This document shows positions 44,846-53,370 of a DNA stretch of 64,000 bases, piece by piece. The stretch is from positions 1 through 64,000 of the forward strand of contig JAPHQV010000013.1 in the NCBI GenBank assembly GCA_026197075.1, read 5' to 3'. The stretch comes from Gammaproteobacteria bacterium. GTDB taxonomy: Bacteria > Pseudomonadota > Gammaproteobacteria > DSM-19610. Each line of letters starts with the position of its first letter. The first letter of the stretch is position 1. The notes beneath the pieces were generated by a model. It was not told the origin of the DNA, did no database searches, and saw only the letters and a program-made list of their open reading frames with translations. The position numbers were made by a program, and so were the translations under genes.

Positions 44846-45217
44846 ATGACAGTTCAAGACCCATCATTGGATTCTGGCTTCGACGAGGATGGTTTTATCA
44901 AGGACCCGCAAGCCTGGGATCGGAAATCCGCCACGGCCATCGCCGAGCGTGATGGCATCCAGGATCTGGGAGATGACCACTGGCGCGTGATCGAGCAGCT
45001 GCGCAAGCACTATTTCGATACGGGGAATATCCCGGTAATGCGACACATCTGTCGCGAAATCGGATTGAATGAGCACTGTGTGAGTGATCTCCTGCACGAT
45101 CCCATGCGCGCCTGGCGTATCGCCGGGCTCCCCAATCCCGGTGAAGAGGCAAAGGCATACCTGGAATCCTCCGACATCCATCGGGATCGAGGCATCAGCG
45201 AACTGAAAGGGAGGTAA
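44846..45217 (+). CDS. DsrC/TusE-family protein lacking both redox cysteines
   Basis: A 123-residue member of the DsrC/TusE fold: GFIKDPQAWDRKSATAIAE, LGDDHWRVIEQLRKHYFDTG, VMRHICREIGLNEH and RAWRIAGLPNPGE. In true DsrC the Cys before RIAGLP and the penultimate Cys carry the sulfur. Here the first is Trp and the C-terminus runs on as EEAKAYLESSD without Cys. It therefore cannot act as a DsrC trisulfide carrier; family members without cysteines have been proposed to be regulatory (RspA type). It precedes small envelope proteins. Confidence 0.85.
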   Translation: MTVQDPSLDSGFDEDGFIKDPQAWDRKSATAIAERDGIQDLGDDHWRVIEQLRKHYFDTGNIPVMRHICREIGLNEHCVSDLLHDPMRAWRIAGLPNPGEEAKAYLESSDIHRDRGISELKGR

Positions 45218-45220
45218 TGT

Positions 45221-45550
45221 GTGGAATCGTTAACACGATGTCGTCATCCAGGCGGGTCCTTGCGGAATAGACAAGCCGGGTTGGAAGCAGTCTTACCATT
45301 ATCCGGCCGACAATCCTTGGCGGGGGAGCCCGGCAAGACACCCGGCAAACAGCCGCCACCGATCAAACCGCCGGGACCGGATCGGCCTCCGAAAAAACCC
45401 CCGAAGCCGGATGAGCCGCCGGTGCGCCCACCGGGCCCGGGGAAGCCACCCGTCGAGCCCCCCGATCCTGGCAAGCCACCAATCGAGCCGCCCGATCCAG
45501 GCAGACCGCCGGACGATCCGCCGCCGATGCGTGTACGGGGTGTACGATGA
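45221..45550 (+). CDS. Proline-rich repeat protein
   Basis: The frame runs from GTG at 45221 for 109 residues. From about residue 40 it is an almost pure proline repeat: PPIKPPGPDRPPKKPPKP, then PPxxPPDPGKPP units repeated three times. GGGAGG lies at 45209. Such a tail may form an extended polyproline spacer. The ATGA overlap with the next gene argues it is translated. No function is recognisable, and the non-repeat N-terminus looks like unconserved sequence. Confidence 0.5.
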   Translation: MESLTRCRHPGGSLRNRQAGLEAVLPLSGRQSLAGEPGKTPGKQPPPIKPPGPDRPPKKPPKPDEPPVRPPGPGKPPVEPPDPGKPPIEPPDPGRPPDDPPPMRVRGVR

Positions 45551-46059
45551 TATCAGAACAGTATCCTTACAAGGTGGCTGCCATCTATGCCGACGCGGAA
45601 TCCGCCGATGCGGCCGTCGGCATGCTCGAGCATGCCGGGCTTGGCGACGCCAGGATCGTCCGACTCAGGCCCGGACAGGCCGGCATCGATTCCGCCATCG
45701 AGCCGGAGTCGGTGGGGACCCGTGACACGGTGACCGTGGATACCCTGACCGGTGGTATTGCCGGAGCCGGAGCCGGTGCGCTGATGGCCGGTGCGGTCAC
45801 GGTGCTTACCCCCGCCTTGTTCGTCAGTGCCCCCGTCGTCGCACCCTTGATCATTCTCGGTTATGGAGCCCTGATCGGTGGAACCGCGGGCGCGGTCCGT
45901 GGTGTGCGACTGCGGGAGTTGGCGCTGGCCGGGTTGGTCAAGGATGCCCTAAAGGCGGGATATCAAGTGGTCCTGGTGCATTCCGCCAGCGAGCAGATAC
46001 GTGACAGGGCGCAGGCGGTCATTGGCGAGACCATGGCGGAGAATACCGCGCATGCCTGA
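45547..46059 (+). CDS. Glycine-zipper membrane protein
   Basis: A 170-residue protein with an N-terminal alpha/beta ferredoxin-like segment (YKVAAIYADAESADAAVGML) and two closely spaced hydrophobic Gly/Ala-rich helices (TGGIAGAGAGALMAGAVTVL, about residues 68-90, and PLIILGYGALIGGTAGAVRG). The C-terminal part again looks like a small alpha/beta unit (GYQVVLVHSASEQIRDRA). This resembles stress-related proteins with a general-stress or DUF1269-like layout. It overlaps the proline-rich gene by 4 bases. Confidence 0.65.
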   Translation: MISEQYPYKVAAIYADAESADAAVGMLEHAGLGDARIVRLRPGQAGIDSAIEPESVGTRDTVTVDTLTGGIAGAGAGALMAGAVTVLTPALFVSAPVVAPLIILGYGALIGGTAGAVRGVRLRELALAGLVKDALKAGYQVVLVHSASEQIRDRAQAVIGETMAENTAHA

Positions 46060-46061
46060 CT

Positions 46062-46805
46062 TCAATGATACTTTTCCATGCCGACATGCCCGGGTTCGCG
46101 GCGCCGGTGGCGCTTGAGCCCGCGTTTCTCTAATACGGAGAGGGTGTCCTGCAACATGGCGGAGTTTCCGCACAGCAGCACATGACTGTCCCGCGGTGAC
46201 AGTTCCAGGCCGGTCTTTTCTTCCAGCGAGCCGCTTTCGATGCAGGCCGGGATGCGCTGCCCGAGGTTGTCGCCGCAGGGTTCCCGGGTGATGAAGGGTA
46301 CGAAGCACAGTTGATCTCCATGTGCATCGAGTAATTCCTGAATGCAATCCTGGTAGGCAAGTTCACTCTTCCTGCGCACCGAATGCCCGAGCACGATGGT
46401 TTCAAAGCGTTCCCAGGCGGCAGGGGACTTCAGGATGGACAGGAAGGGACCCAGGGCGGTGCCGGTGGCCAGCAGCCAGAGATGACGCGCCTCCGGCACT
46501 TCGTCGAGGGTGAGAAACCCGCTGGGCTTGGGCACGGCCCAGAAGCGGTCTCCCGGTTGCAGGCGTGCCAGGCGCGGCGACAGCGGCCCTTCCTCGACGA
46601 TATTGAAATAGATCTCATGCCGGTCTTCGTGGGGGGCGTTGACCAGGGAGTAGGGCCGACCGACCCGTTCACCCTCGATGTCCAGGCCGACACGGATGAA
46701 CTGGCCTGCCTTGAAGGGTTCCAGCGGGGCATCGAAGCGCAGGGAAATGAGTTCGTCATTCCAGTCCCGGCGCTCCACTACAGTGGCTTCCACCCATTCG
46801 GTCAT
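46062..46805 (-). CDS. fpr: Ferredoxin--NADP+ reductase
   Basis: A 247-residue flavoprotein of the Fpr type. It has the FAD motif RVGRPYSLVNAP, GDRFWAVPKPSGFLTLD, NADP binding LLATGTALGPFLSIL and a C-terminal HVLLCGNSAMLQDTL with EKRGLKRHRRREPGHVGMEKYH-like end. Fpr enzymes exchange electrons between NADPH and ferredoxin or flavodoxin. The ATG at 46805 follows AGGAAGG; the same frame stays open further upstream by chance. Convergent with the glycine-zipper gene. Confidence 0.93.
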   Translation of the reverse strand: MTEWVEATVVERRDWNDELISLRFDAPLEPFKAGQFIRVGLDIEGERVGRPYSLVNAPHEDRHEIYFNIVEEGPLSPRLARLQPGDRFWAVPKPSGFLTLDEVPEARHLWLLATGTALGPFLSILKSPAAWERFETIVLGHSVRRKSELAYQDCIQELLDAHGDQLCFVPFITREPCGDNLGQRIPACIESGSLEEKTGLELSPRDSHVLLCGNSAMLQDTLSVLEKRGLKRHRRREPGHVGMEKYH

Positions 46806-46949
46806 TGTGTGTTCCTTCCTGGTGAATGGAGAACCAATATGGGGCGTGCGCATGGCGGGCACAACCCGGGATGATTGGGGGATTGCGGGCCTTGCCGTCG
46901 GGCCGAGGCCCAACCTACAATCGGCTTCTCTTACATGGAGGAAGGAATC

Positions 46950-47756
46950 ATGCAACGTCTTATGCTGCTGATGGTGTTGTGCCTGAGCGTGTCCCTGGCC
47001 TGGGCCGGGCTCAAGACCGAGGAGGTGGAGTACCGTGCCGGTGACACGGTGATGACCGGTTACCTGGCCTATGACGACAGCATCAAGGGCGAGCGCCCCG
47101 GGGTGCTGGTGGTGCATGAATGGTGGGGACATAACGAATACGCCCGCAAGCGCGCCGAAATGTTGGCGCAACTGGGCTACACGGCCCTGGCCCTGGACAT
47201 GTACGGGGATGGCAAGGTGGCGGATCACCCCGATGATGCCAAGGCCTTCATGATGGCGGCCACCAGCGACGCGGCCGCGTTGACCGCCCGTTTCGATGCC
47301 GCGCACGAATTGCTCAAGGGGCATGACACGGTCGATGCCGGGCAGGTCGCCGCCATCGGCTACTGTTTCGGCGGGGCCGTGGTGCTGAATATGGCACGGG
47401 CCGGCAAGCCCCTGGCCGGGGTCGTGAGTTACCACGGCAGCCTGGGTACCCAGGCGCCGGCGCAGGAGGGCAAGGTAGAGGCCTCGGTGCTGGTTTTCAC
47501 CGGTGCGGAAGATCCCATGGTACCGGCGGAGCAGGTGGCCTCTTTCGAGCAGGAGATGCAGGCCGCCCATGTGGACTATGAATTGATCAGTTACCCGGGT
47601 GCGAAGCACAGTTTTACCAACCCCGGTGCCGATGCGTTCGGCAAGCGTTTCAACATGCCGCTTGCCTATGATGCTGAGGCGGACCGGGATTCCTGGGAGC
47701 GTACCCAGCAGTTCTTCGACCGCATCTTCCGTGATACCGGGGCGAGCGAAGACTGA
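46950..47756 (+). CDS. Exported dienelactone hydrolase-family protein
   Basis: A 268-residue alpha/beta hydrolase with a signal peptide (LMLLMVLCLSVSLAWAG). The family marks are VVHEWWGHNEYARKRAEMLA, the nucleophile GYCFGGAVVLNMA (Cys), FTGAEDPMVP (Asp) and KHSFTNPG (His). It should hydrolyse lactones or related esters in the periplasm. GGAGGAAGG precedes the start. The SpeE-like gene follows after 3 bases. Confidence 0.92.
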   Translation: MQRLMLLMVLCLSVSLAWAGLKTEEVEYRAGDTVMTGYLAYDDSIKGERPGVLVVHEWWGHNEYARKRAEMLAQLGYTALALDMYGDGKVADHPDDAKAFMMAATSDAAALTARFDAAHELLKGHDTVDAGQVAAIGYCFGGAVVLNMARAGKPLAGVVSYHGSLGTQAPAQEGKVEASVLVFTGAEDPMVPAEQVASFEQEMQAAHVDYELISYPGAKHSFTNPGADAFGKRFNMPLAYDAEADRDSWERTQQFFDRIFRDTGASED

Positions 47757-47759
47757 GTC

Positions 47760-48497
47760 TTGGCGGTACTCTGGCAACAGCGGGTCGGCACGACCCTGTA
47801 TGAAGTACGAACGGCGGGCAACACCCGCCGTTTGTATTCCAACGGGGTGCTGCACAGCCAGTACAATGAACAGCGGCCGGTCACGGGCAATGTCTGGGAC
47901 CTGCTGCTGTTGCCGGCCTTCCTGGCCGAGGCGGGGACCATCCGGCGCGTGCTGGTGCTGGGCGTGGGCGGCGGCGCCGTGATCCGCCAGTTGCAACATT
48001 TCCTGCAGCCAATACAGATCGTCGGCGTGGAGCTGAACCCGGTGCACCTGCGGGTGGCGAGGCGCTTTTTCGGTGTCCAGGGTCCGGGAGTAACCCTCCA
48101 CCAGAGCGATGCGCGCCAGTGGTTGTACCGCTATGCGGGGCCACCCTTTGATTTGATCATCGAGGACCTGTTCGGTGAACGGGATGGCGAACCGGTGCGC
48201 GCCATCGAGGCGGATGTGGATTGGATGCGCGCGCTGGAGCGGGCACTGGCACCGTCCGGGATCCTGGTGATGAATTTCCCCTCGCTGTGGGAGCTGCGCG
48301 CCTGTGCCGCCCAGGCCGCCGTGCCGAGTCATGCCGGCATCCTGCGACTGTCCACCCCGCAAAACGATAATGCCGTCGGTGTGTTTCTGCCCCGGAAGCT
48401 GAAAAAAGGGGAGCTGCAGCGCTGTCTGCGGTCCCATCCCGAGCTGGATACCGGGCGCCGGAGCTGCCGCTTGCGCTACCGTCTGCAGCGGTTATGA
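47760..48497 (+). CDS. Spermidine synthase-like (SpeE fold) protein
   Basis: A 245-residue protein with TTG start. The SAM-binding core is RVLVLGVGGGAVIRQLQ, IVGVELNPVHLRVARRFF and FDLIIEDLFGE, which is the spermidine-synthase/methyltransferase fold. A gatekeeper region typical of SpeE (DxxYH) is replaced, so polyamine synthesis is uncertain. The ribosome site is weak. Transcribed with the dienelactone hydrolase. Confidence 0.75.
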   Translation: MAVLWQQRVGTTLYEVRTAGNTRRLYSNGVLHSQYNEQRPVTGNVWDLLLLPAFLAEAGTIRRVLVLGVGGGAVIRQLQHFLQPIQIVGVELNPVHLRVARRFFGVQGPGVTLHQSDARQWLYRYAGPPFDLIIEDLFGERDGEPVRAIEADVDWMRALERALAPSGILVMNFPSLWELRACAAQAAVPSHAGILRLSTPQNDNAVGVFLPRKLKKGELQRCLRSHPELDTGRRSCRLRYRLQRL

Positions 48498-48527
48498 TGG
48501 CCTGACCGAGTCGGTAACCATACGCCC

Positions 48528-48767
48528 ATGCAACGCATACCCATCGACACCGAGTCATCCGTCGTCCACGAACAGTTTGCCGTGGTCTATGCGCCGCGCC
48601 GCAGCCGCGAGCGCTTTTCCGAGGGCGCGGTGGTCATCATGGAATCGGAACAGGCGGCTCGCGCGGCCGCCCGTCCCGACGAGAAAAAATTCGCGGCACG
48701 GGTGGTGGGGCCGTCGCGCTCTTCCGAGGGACTGCGGCTCTACTATCTCGAAAGCTGGCTGGATTGA
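48528..48767 (+). CDS. Small conserved-looking protein of unknown function
   Basis: A 79-residue soluble protein (starts MQRIPIDTESSVVHEQFAVV, ends LRLYYLESWLD). It is not membrane-bound and has no cysteine. I do not recognise its family. It lies 30 bases after the SpeE-like gene and 5 bases before the amidotransferase gene, so it belongs to that operon. Confidence 0.65.
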   Translation: MQRIPIDTESSVVHEQFAVVYAPRRSRERFSEGAVVIMESEQAARAAARPDEKKFAARVVGPSRSSEGLRLYYLESWLD

Positions 48768-48772
48768 GTGGC

Positions 48773-49486
48773 ATGTTGTTGGTCATCAAACCCGGCCAGA
48801 AACTGCCCAGCCTGGCCCATGTGCAAGGCGATTTCGATGCCTGGATCCTGCAGGGCATGGGTTCACTCGCGGTGGAGACGCGGGTGGTCCGGGTTCATGA
48901 AGGCGAGCCATTGCCGGATCACAGCCTGGTGCGGGCCGTGGTGATCAGCGGCTCCGGCGCCATGGTCACCGATGGCAGCGACTGGATCGAATCCACCGCG
49001 ACCTGGTTGCGAAGCGCCGCCGAGCGTGGCCTGCCCGTGCTGGGGATCTGCTTTGGCCATCAGCTGCTGGCCCATGCCCTGGGAGGTGTCGTCGGCGACA
49101 ACCCCAATGGCATCGAAGTGGGCACCGTGACCGTGGACTGGATGCCCGGGGCGCGCGATGACGAGTTGTTTCAAGGGGTTCCTGACCAGACACCCCTGCA
49201 GGCCAGCCATCGCCAGTCGGTGCTGAGCCTGCCGCCGGGCGCGCGCTGGCTGGCGCGCAGCCTGCTGGAGCGCCATCATGCCTTTGCCTGGGGAGATCAT
49301 GTCTGGGGGGTGCAGTTCCACCCGGAATTCACCCCGGCCATCGTCCGCCAGTACGTGGACTATTACGCCGAGCGCCTGCGTGCCGAGGACCGAGATCCCG
49401 AGACATTGCGGCAGGAAGTTCAGGCCAGTGAGCTGGGGCCGCGGCTTTTGCGGCGTTTCGCGCGCCTGGCCGGGTTGTCGGACTGA
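48773..49486 (+). CDS. Class I glutamine amidotransferase (GMP synthase-like)
   Basis: A 237-residue amidotransferase with the nucleophile motif LGICFGHQLLAHALGG and the His-Glu pair in VQFHPEFTP. It hydrolyses glutamine, or cleaves a gamma-glutamyl bond as in PuuD-type relatives, without a fused synthase domain. The ATG at 48773 is chosen; TTG at 48764 is also in frame. The gabD gene follows, and the pairing with a semialdehyde dehydrogenase and a SpeE-like protein hints at polyamine or GABA metabolism. Confidence 0.85.
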   Translation: MLLVIKPGQKLPSLAHVQGDFDAWILQGMGSLAVETRVVRVHEGEPLPDHSLVRAVVISGSGAMVTDGSDWIESTATWLRSAAERGLPVLGICFGHQLLAHALGGVVGDNPNGIEVGTVTVDWMPGARDDELFQGVPDQTPLQASHRQSVLSLPPGARWLARSLLERHHAFAWGDHVWGVQFHPEFTPAIVRQYVDYYAERLRAEDRDPETLRQEVQASELGPRLLRRFARLAGLSD

Positions 49487-49525
49487 AGTCCGACAGACGA
49501 ACCACACGACGAAAAGGGAGCGCCC

Positions 49526-50983
49526 ATGGAACTGCACGATCCTGATTTGCTGCGCCAGCAGGCCTTTATCAACGGCGCCTGGGTGGATGCCGACAGTGGC
49601 GCCCGGCACCCGGTGCGCAACCCCGCCAATGGCGAGCAGATTGCCCATGTGCCCGATTGCGGCGCCACCGAGACCGCGCGCGCCATCGAGGCCGCCCATG
49701 CCGCGCTGCCCGCCTGGCGCGCCCTGACCGCCAAGGAGCGCGCGCGGCTGCTGCGCCGCTGGTATGACCTGATCATGGAACACCAGGAGGACCTGGCTCG
49801 TATCCTCACCCTGGAGATGGGCAAACCGCTCTCCGAGGCGCGCGGCGAAATCGCCTACGGCGCGTCTTATATTGAATGGTTCGCGGAGGAGGGCAAGCGG
49901 GTCTACGGCGAGATCATCCCCGAACCCGTGACGGGTCGGCGCATCCTCGCCACCCGTGAGCCCGTGGGCGTGGTCGCCACCATCACCCCCTGGAACTTCC
50001 CCAACGCCATGATCACCCGCAAGGTTGGCGCTGCCCTGGCGGCCGGTTGCACTGCGGTGTCCAAGCCCGCCGAGGCCAGCCCGCTGTCGGCGCTGGCGCT
50101 GGCGGAGCTGGCCGACCGTGCCGGCATCCCCGGCGGTGTGTTCAACGTGGTGACCACCGCGCAGGCGGCCACGGTGGGCGACGAACTGTGCGCCAATCCC
50201 CTGGTCCGCAAGCTGTCCTTCACCGGCTCCACCAAGGTGGGCAAGCTGCTCATGAAACAGTGTGCCGACACCCTCAAGCGCCTGTCCCTGGAACTGGGCG
50301 GCAACGCGCCCTTCATCGTCTTCGATGACGCCGACCTGGACGCGGCGGTACAGGGTGCCATGGCCTCCAAGTACCGCAATGCCGGCCAGACCTGTGTGTG
50401 CGCCAACCGCCTGCTGGTGCAGGACGGCATCTATGATGCCTTCGTGGAACGCCTGGGCCGTGCGGTGGCGGAACTGCGCGTGGGCTCCGGCCTGGACGAA
50501 GGTGTGCAACAGGGGCCGCTGATCAATGATGCGGCGGTGGAGAAGGTGGAGCACCATATCCGGGATGCCCTGGACAAGGGCGCGCGCCTGGTGACCGGCG
50601 GCAAGCGCCACGAGAAGGGTGGCAACTTCTTCCAGCCCACGGTGCTGGCCGATGTCACCCCGGCCATGGTCTGCGCCCGCGAGGAGACCTTCGGTCCCCT
50701 GGCGCCGGTATTCCGCTTCCACACGGAAGAGGAGGCCATACACATGGCCAACGACACCGAGTTCGGCCTGGCGTCCTATTTCTACGCCCGCGACATTGGC
50801 CGCGTGTGGCGCGTGGCCGATGCCCTGGAATACGGCATCGTGGGCATCAACGAGGGCATCATCTCCACCGAGGTGGCGCCCTTCGGCGGCATGAAGGAGT
50901 CGGGCTACGGTCGCGAGGGTTCGCGCCACGGCATCGAGGAATACCTGGAGATCAAATACCGCTGCATGGGCGGGCTGGGCTGA
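49526..50983 (+). CDS. gabD: Succinate-semialdehyde dehydrogenase
   Basis: A 485-residue aldehyde dehydrogenase of the GabD type. It has ATITPWNFPNAMITRKVGAA, the catalytic Glu in LELGGNAPF, the catalytic Cys in RNAGQTCVCANR, and the C-terminal PFGGMKESGYGREGS. It oxidises succinate semialdehyde to succinate with NADP+. The length is standard. AAAGGGAG lies before the start. It is the last gene of the unit and is followed by a hairpin. Confidence 0.95.
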   Translation: MELHDPDLLRQQAFINGAWVDADSGARHPVRNPANGEQIAHVPDCGATETARAIEAAHAALPAWRALTAKERARLLRRWYDLIMEHQEDLARILTLEMGKPLSEARGEIAYGASYIEWFAEEGKRVYGEIIPEPVTGRRILATREPVGVVATITPWNFPNAMITRKVGAALAAGCTAVSKPAEASPLSALALAELADRAGIPGGVFNVVTTAQAATVGDELCANPLVRKLSFTGSTKVGKLLMKQCADTLKRLSLELGGNAPFIVFDDADLDAAVQGAMASKYRNAGQTCVCANRLLVQDGIYDAFVERLGRAVAELRVGSGLDEGVQQGPLINDAAVEKVEHHIRDALDKGARLVTGGKRHEKGGNFFQPTVLADVTPAMVCAREETFGPLAPVFRFHTEEEAIHMANDTEFGLASYFYARDIGRVWRVADALEYGIVGINEGIISTEVAPFGGMKESGYGREGSRHGIEEYLEIKYRCMGGLG

Positions 50984-50996
50984 AGGCAAAAAGAAA

Positions 50997-51015
50997 CCCC
51001 GCCGGGGTGGCGGGG
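50997..51015. terminator. GC-rich hairpin after gabD
   Basis: CCCCGC and GCGGGG pair around a 7-base loop. On the plus strand it is followed by CAAACACGG, not by a T-run, and an A-run precedes it. It may be a weak terminator; orientation is ambiguous. It is similar in form to the hairpin at 16724. Confidence 0.45.
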
Positions 51016-51197
51016 CAAACACGGTACTAACACTACTGCTACGAGCTGTGATCAGGCTACCGGCATGCCCGGACCGCCACATTGACCGAGATCAACACCA
51101 GGGGAATTACCCGCATTCCAACCCGGAAATACCTGAGCGGCCCACTCGGGATTGCGGCCCATGGGCCCAGCCATTATCCTAGGCAAATGTGATTAAC

Positions 51198-51227
51198 CCG
51201 TCATGCCCGCGCAGGCGGGCATCCAGG
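51198..51227. repeat. CCGTCATGCC element, half copy
   Basis: CCGTCATGCCCGCGCAGGCG forms one hairpin and is preceded by GATTAA like other copies. The second half is missing. Confidence 0.7.
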
Positions 51228-51266
51228 TGCTCGGTCTACGAGACCATTATTGAACAGGATTGAACG

Positions 51267-51602
51267 ATGCAAAGTGAAATGGGTGGTGACGGCGGCAGCT
51301 GCGCGGCAGGCGAACCCTTCGCCCTGCAGGTGCTGGGCGACGACATGGAGCCCGAATTCGAGCACGGCGTCATCATCGTCGTCGACCCCGAGGGCGTGGT
51401 GGAGAACGGCTGCTTCGTGGTGGCCGTGGTGAACGAGGAATACATCTTCCGCCAGCTGGTGTGGGACGAGGCCAAGCGCTATTTCCTCAAGCCCCTCAAC
51501 GATGCCTACGAGACCGTGGCGATCCCCAACCTGCAAGGGGTGAAGGGCGTGGTGGTGCAGAAGGCGGGGCGACGGCGCAGCGAGCGCAAGCATTACGTCT
51601 GA
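51267..51602 (+). CDS. S24/LexA-fold protein without catalytic serine
   Basis: A 111-residue stand-alone S24-like domain: ALQVLGDDMEPEFEHGVIII with the position of the usual G-D-S-M replaced by G-D-D-M, so the nucleophilic Ser is absent. GCFVVAVVNEEYIFRQLVWD and YFLKPLN fill the rest of the fold, including the Lys region. No HTH is present. It could be an inert scaffold or ligand-binding domain. It is unlike a LexA repressor. Confidence 0.65.
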   Translation: MQSEMGGDGGSCAAGEPFALQVLGDDMEPEFEHGVIIVVDPEGVVENGCFVVAVVNEEYIFRQLVWDEAKRYFLKPLNDAYETVAIPNLQGVKGVVVQKAGRRRSERKHYV

Positions 51603-51856
51603 CTTCCCGATTAGCTTCTGTCTCGTCATGCCGACATAGGAAAAATAAAGAGGCAGAGGACAGTGTGGACGACATGGCCGTCAATGCCTAGACGCGACCC
51701 TATGCTGGTGATTATTCTACCGGTTCTGTTCAGTGATCTGGCGACGTCGATGATGGTTCCGATTTCCCATTGCATGTACAATGCCGAGTATCCGCCGGCA
51801 GCGTCGCTCAAGCAGAAGCTGAGCTCATAACCACCAGGGATCACGGAGAACACACC

Positions 51857-52363
51857 ATGAAGAAGCTCTACACGATTGGCTATGAAGGCGCAGACCTGGC
51901 TGACTTTCTGGCCACCCTTAAGCGCGCCAAGACCAACGTGTTGCTGGATGTCCGTGAACTTCCCATCTCACGGCGTAAGGGGTTTTCCAAGACCGCACTT
52001 AAAGAAGCGCTGGCCGACGCTGGTATCGATTATCGCCATGAGAAGCAGCTGGGTTCCCCAAAGGCAGTCCGCCACCAGCTACGCGAAGACTGGAACTACC
52101 AGCGATTTTTCCGCGCTTACGATAAACACCTGAGTCAGCAGACGGACCTGCTGGAACAGCTGATCCAGGAGATCAAGGGTAACGTGGTCCTGATGTGTTA
52201 CGAGAAGGACCACACCACCTGTCACCGGGAATCTGTGGTCAATGAGCTGGCCAAGATGCTCGATCTCGAACCGGTTCACCTCGGTGTGGAGAAGAAAAAT
52301 GAGCGAGGGGAAGCACGTAAAACGACGTATTCGCATCTTGGTAAAAGCCTTTCCCCAGCCTAG
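51857..52363 (+). CDS. DUF488 protein
   Basis: A 168-residue DUF488 protein: LYTIGYEGADLADFLATLK, DVRELPISRRKGFSK and VLMCYEKDHTTCHRES, which has the family's paired Cys and Cys-His-Arg. Start 51857 follows GGAG by 8 bases. The biochemical role of DUF488 is not established. The next gene overlaps its 3' end by 65 bases in another frame, which indicates tight co-expression. Confidence 0.9.
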   Translation: MKKLYTIGYEGADLADFLATLKRAKTNVLLDVRELPISRRKGFSKTALKEALADAGIDYRHEKQLGSPKAVRHQLREDWNYQRFFRAYDKHLSQQTDLLEQLIQEIKGNVVLMCYEKDHTTCHRESVVNELAKMLDLEPVHLGVEKKNERGEARKTTYSHLGKSLSPA

Positions 52364-53105
52364 CCAAAAGCACGAAGAGACCGTCTGCTGTGCGGGGATC
52401 ACGGAAGATGGGCAGGCGCTTCTGCGATTGTTTCCCATTCGCTACCGCCGGCTGCCGAAGGATGATCAGTTCGGCCGCTTCGACCTGGTGGAGATGACTA
52501 TTACCAAGGCTTCCGATCCCCGGCCTGAGAGCTATCGGGTCGATGAAGGTTCGATTCATCGGCTTGAGCCCGGCAACAAGCTCGCCGATTCCGCCAAGGT
52601 CCGGTTGTGGACACCGTTCATTGCTCCCTCCCTCAAGGACCTGATGGCCGAGAACCTGGATAAGAACCGCAGTCTCGGCATTATCAAGCCAGATCCCGGT
52701 AGTTTGAAGTTCGTGATCAAGGAAGCTGACCAGAGCGAGCAGGATGACCAGGACGTAGCCGAGATGGTCTTCGAGCAGGCCTCCCTGCTGGAAGATCCGC
52801 TAAAACCGCTACAGCGGCCCAAGTACAGTTTCAGCTACCACTACACCTGCGCCGGTCACCCGCACAAGCATCAGATTCACGACTGGGAGGTGCAAGCCAC
52901 CTTTATACACTACGCGCGCCGCTATAAGACTGAAGCGAAAGCCCTGGAGATGATGCAGCAGGAGTACGGGCAGAACATCCCACAACAGAACCTGCACTTC
53001 ATCATGGGCACTATGGCCTCGCATCCGCGCACCTTTATCGTGATCGGCCTGCTGCGCTCGGGCCTCGATCCGGAGGAAATTGAAAAACAGGGGCAGTTAT
53101 TTTAG
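52299..53105 (+). CDS. DUF488-associated protein of unknown function
   Basis: A 268-residue soluble protein. It starts MSEGKHVKRRIRILVKAFPQ; middle segments include LLRLFPIRYRRLP and KYSFSYHYTCAGHPHKHQIHDWE. It has a His/Cys-containing segment near residue 190 but no recognised catalytic motif. The ATG at 52299 has GGAG upstream and overlaps the DUF488 gene. The N-terminal RIRILVKAFPQPSQKHEETVC pattern suggests a nucleic-acid-related beta domain, which is a guess. Confidence 0.7.
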   Translation: MSEGKHVKRRIRILVKAFPQPSQKHEETVCCAGITEDGQALLRLFPIRYRRLPKDDQFGRFDLVEMTITKASDPRPESYRVDEGSIHRLEPGNKLADSAKVRLWTPFIAPSLKDLMAENLDKNRSLGIIKPDPGSLKFVIKEADQSEQDDQDVAEMVFEQASLLEDPLKPLQRPKYSFSYHYTCAGHPHKHQIHDWEVQATFIHYARRYKTEAKALEMMQQEYGQNIPQQNLHFIMGTMASHPRTFIVIGLLRSGLDPEEIEKQGQLF

Positions 53106-53121
53106 GGAAGCTTTGATTAAT

Positions 53122-53191
53122 CCGTCATGCCGGCGCAGACCGACACCCATGTTTCTGATTCTTCTGGATTCCGGCATACGCCGGAATGACG
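53122..53191. repeat. CCGTCATGCC element
   Basis: CCGTCATGCCGGCGCAGACC on the left and CGCCGGAATGACG on the right enclose a loop; the left arm is partly decayed. It is preceded by GATTAA. It lies downstream of the DUF488 pair. Confidence 0.75.
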
Positions 53192-53370
53192 AAAACCGAA
53201 TTGATTAGAGTTTCCTTAATGTATTTCCAGCTGTATTCCACGGTCTGATAGCCTGACACGACTGTCGACACAGTTAATGCGCCAGCGATGAATTTCGCTT
53301 CCATTTATGAGTTCGAGTACTCTGATCCTTTGATCCCCTTTGCGGTTCCCATTTTCGTGGCGTCAACTGA

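Noticed and set aside
45330-45530. Regular short repeats that could suggest a CRISPR array
   Set aside because: The periodicity is codon-level (proline repeats) inside an open frame; there are no spacers or palindromic repeats and no cas genes.
46806-48437. Upstream extension of the fpr frame
   Set aside because: The frame happens to stay open, but it is antisense to the hydrolase and SpeE-like genes; the ribosome site and Fpr N-terminus place the start at 46805.
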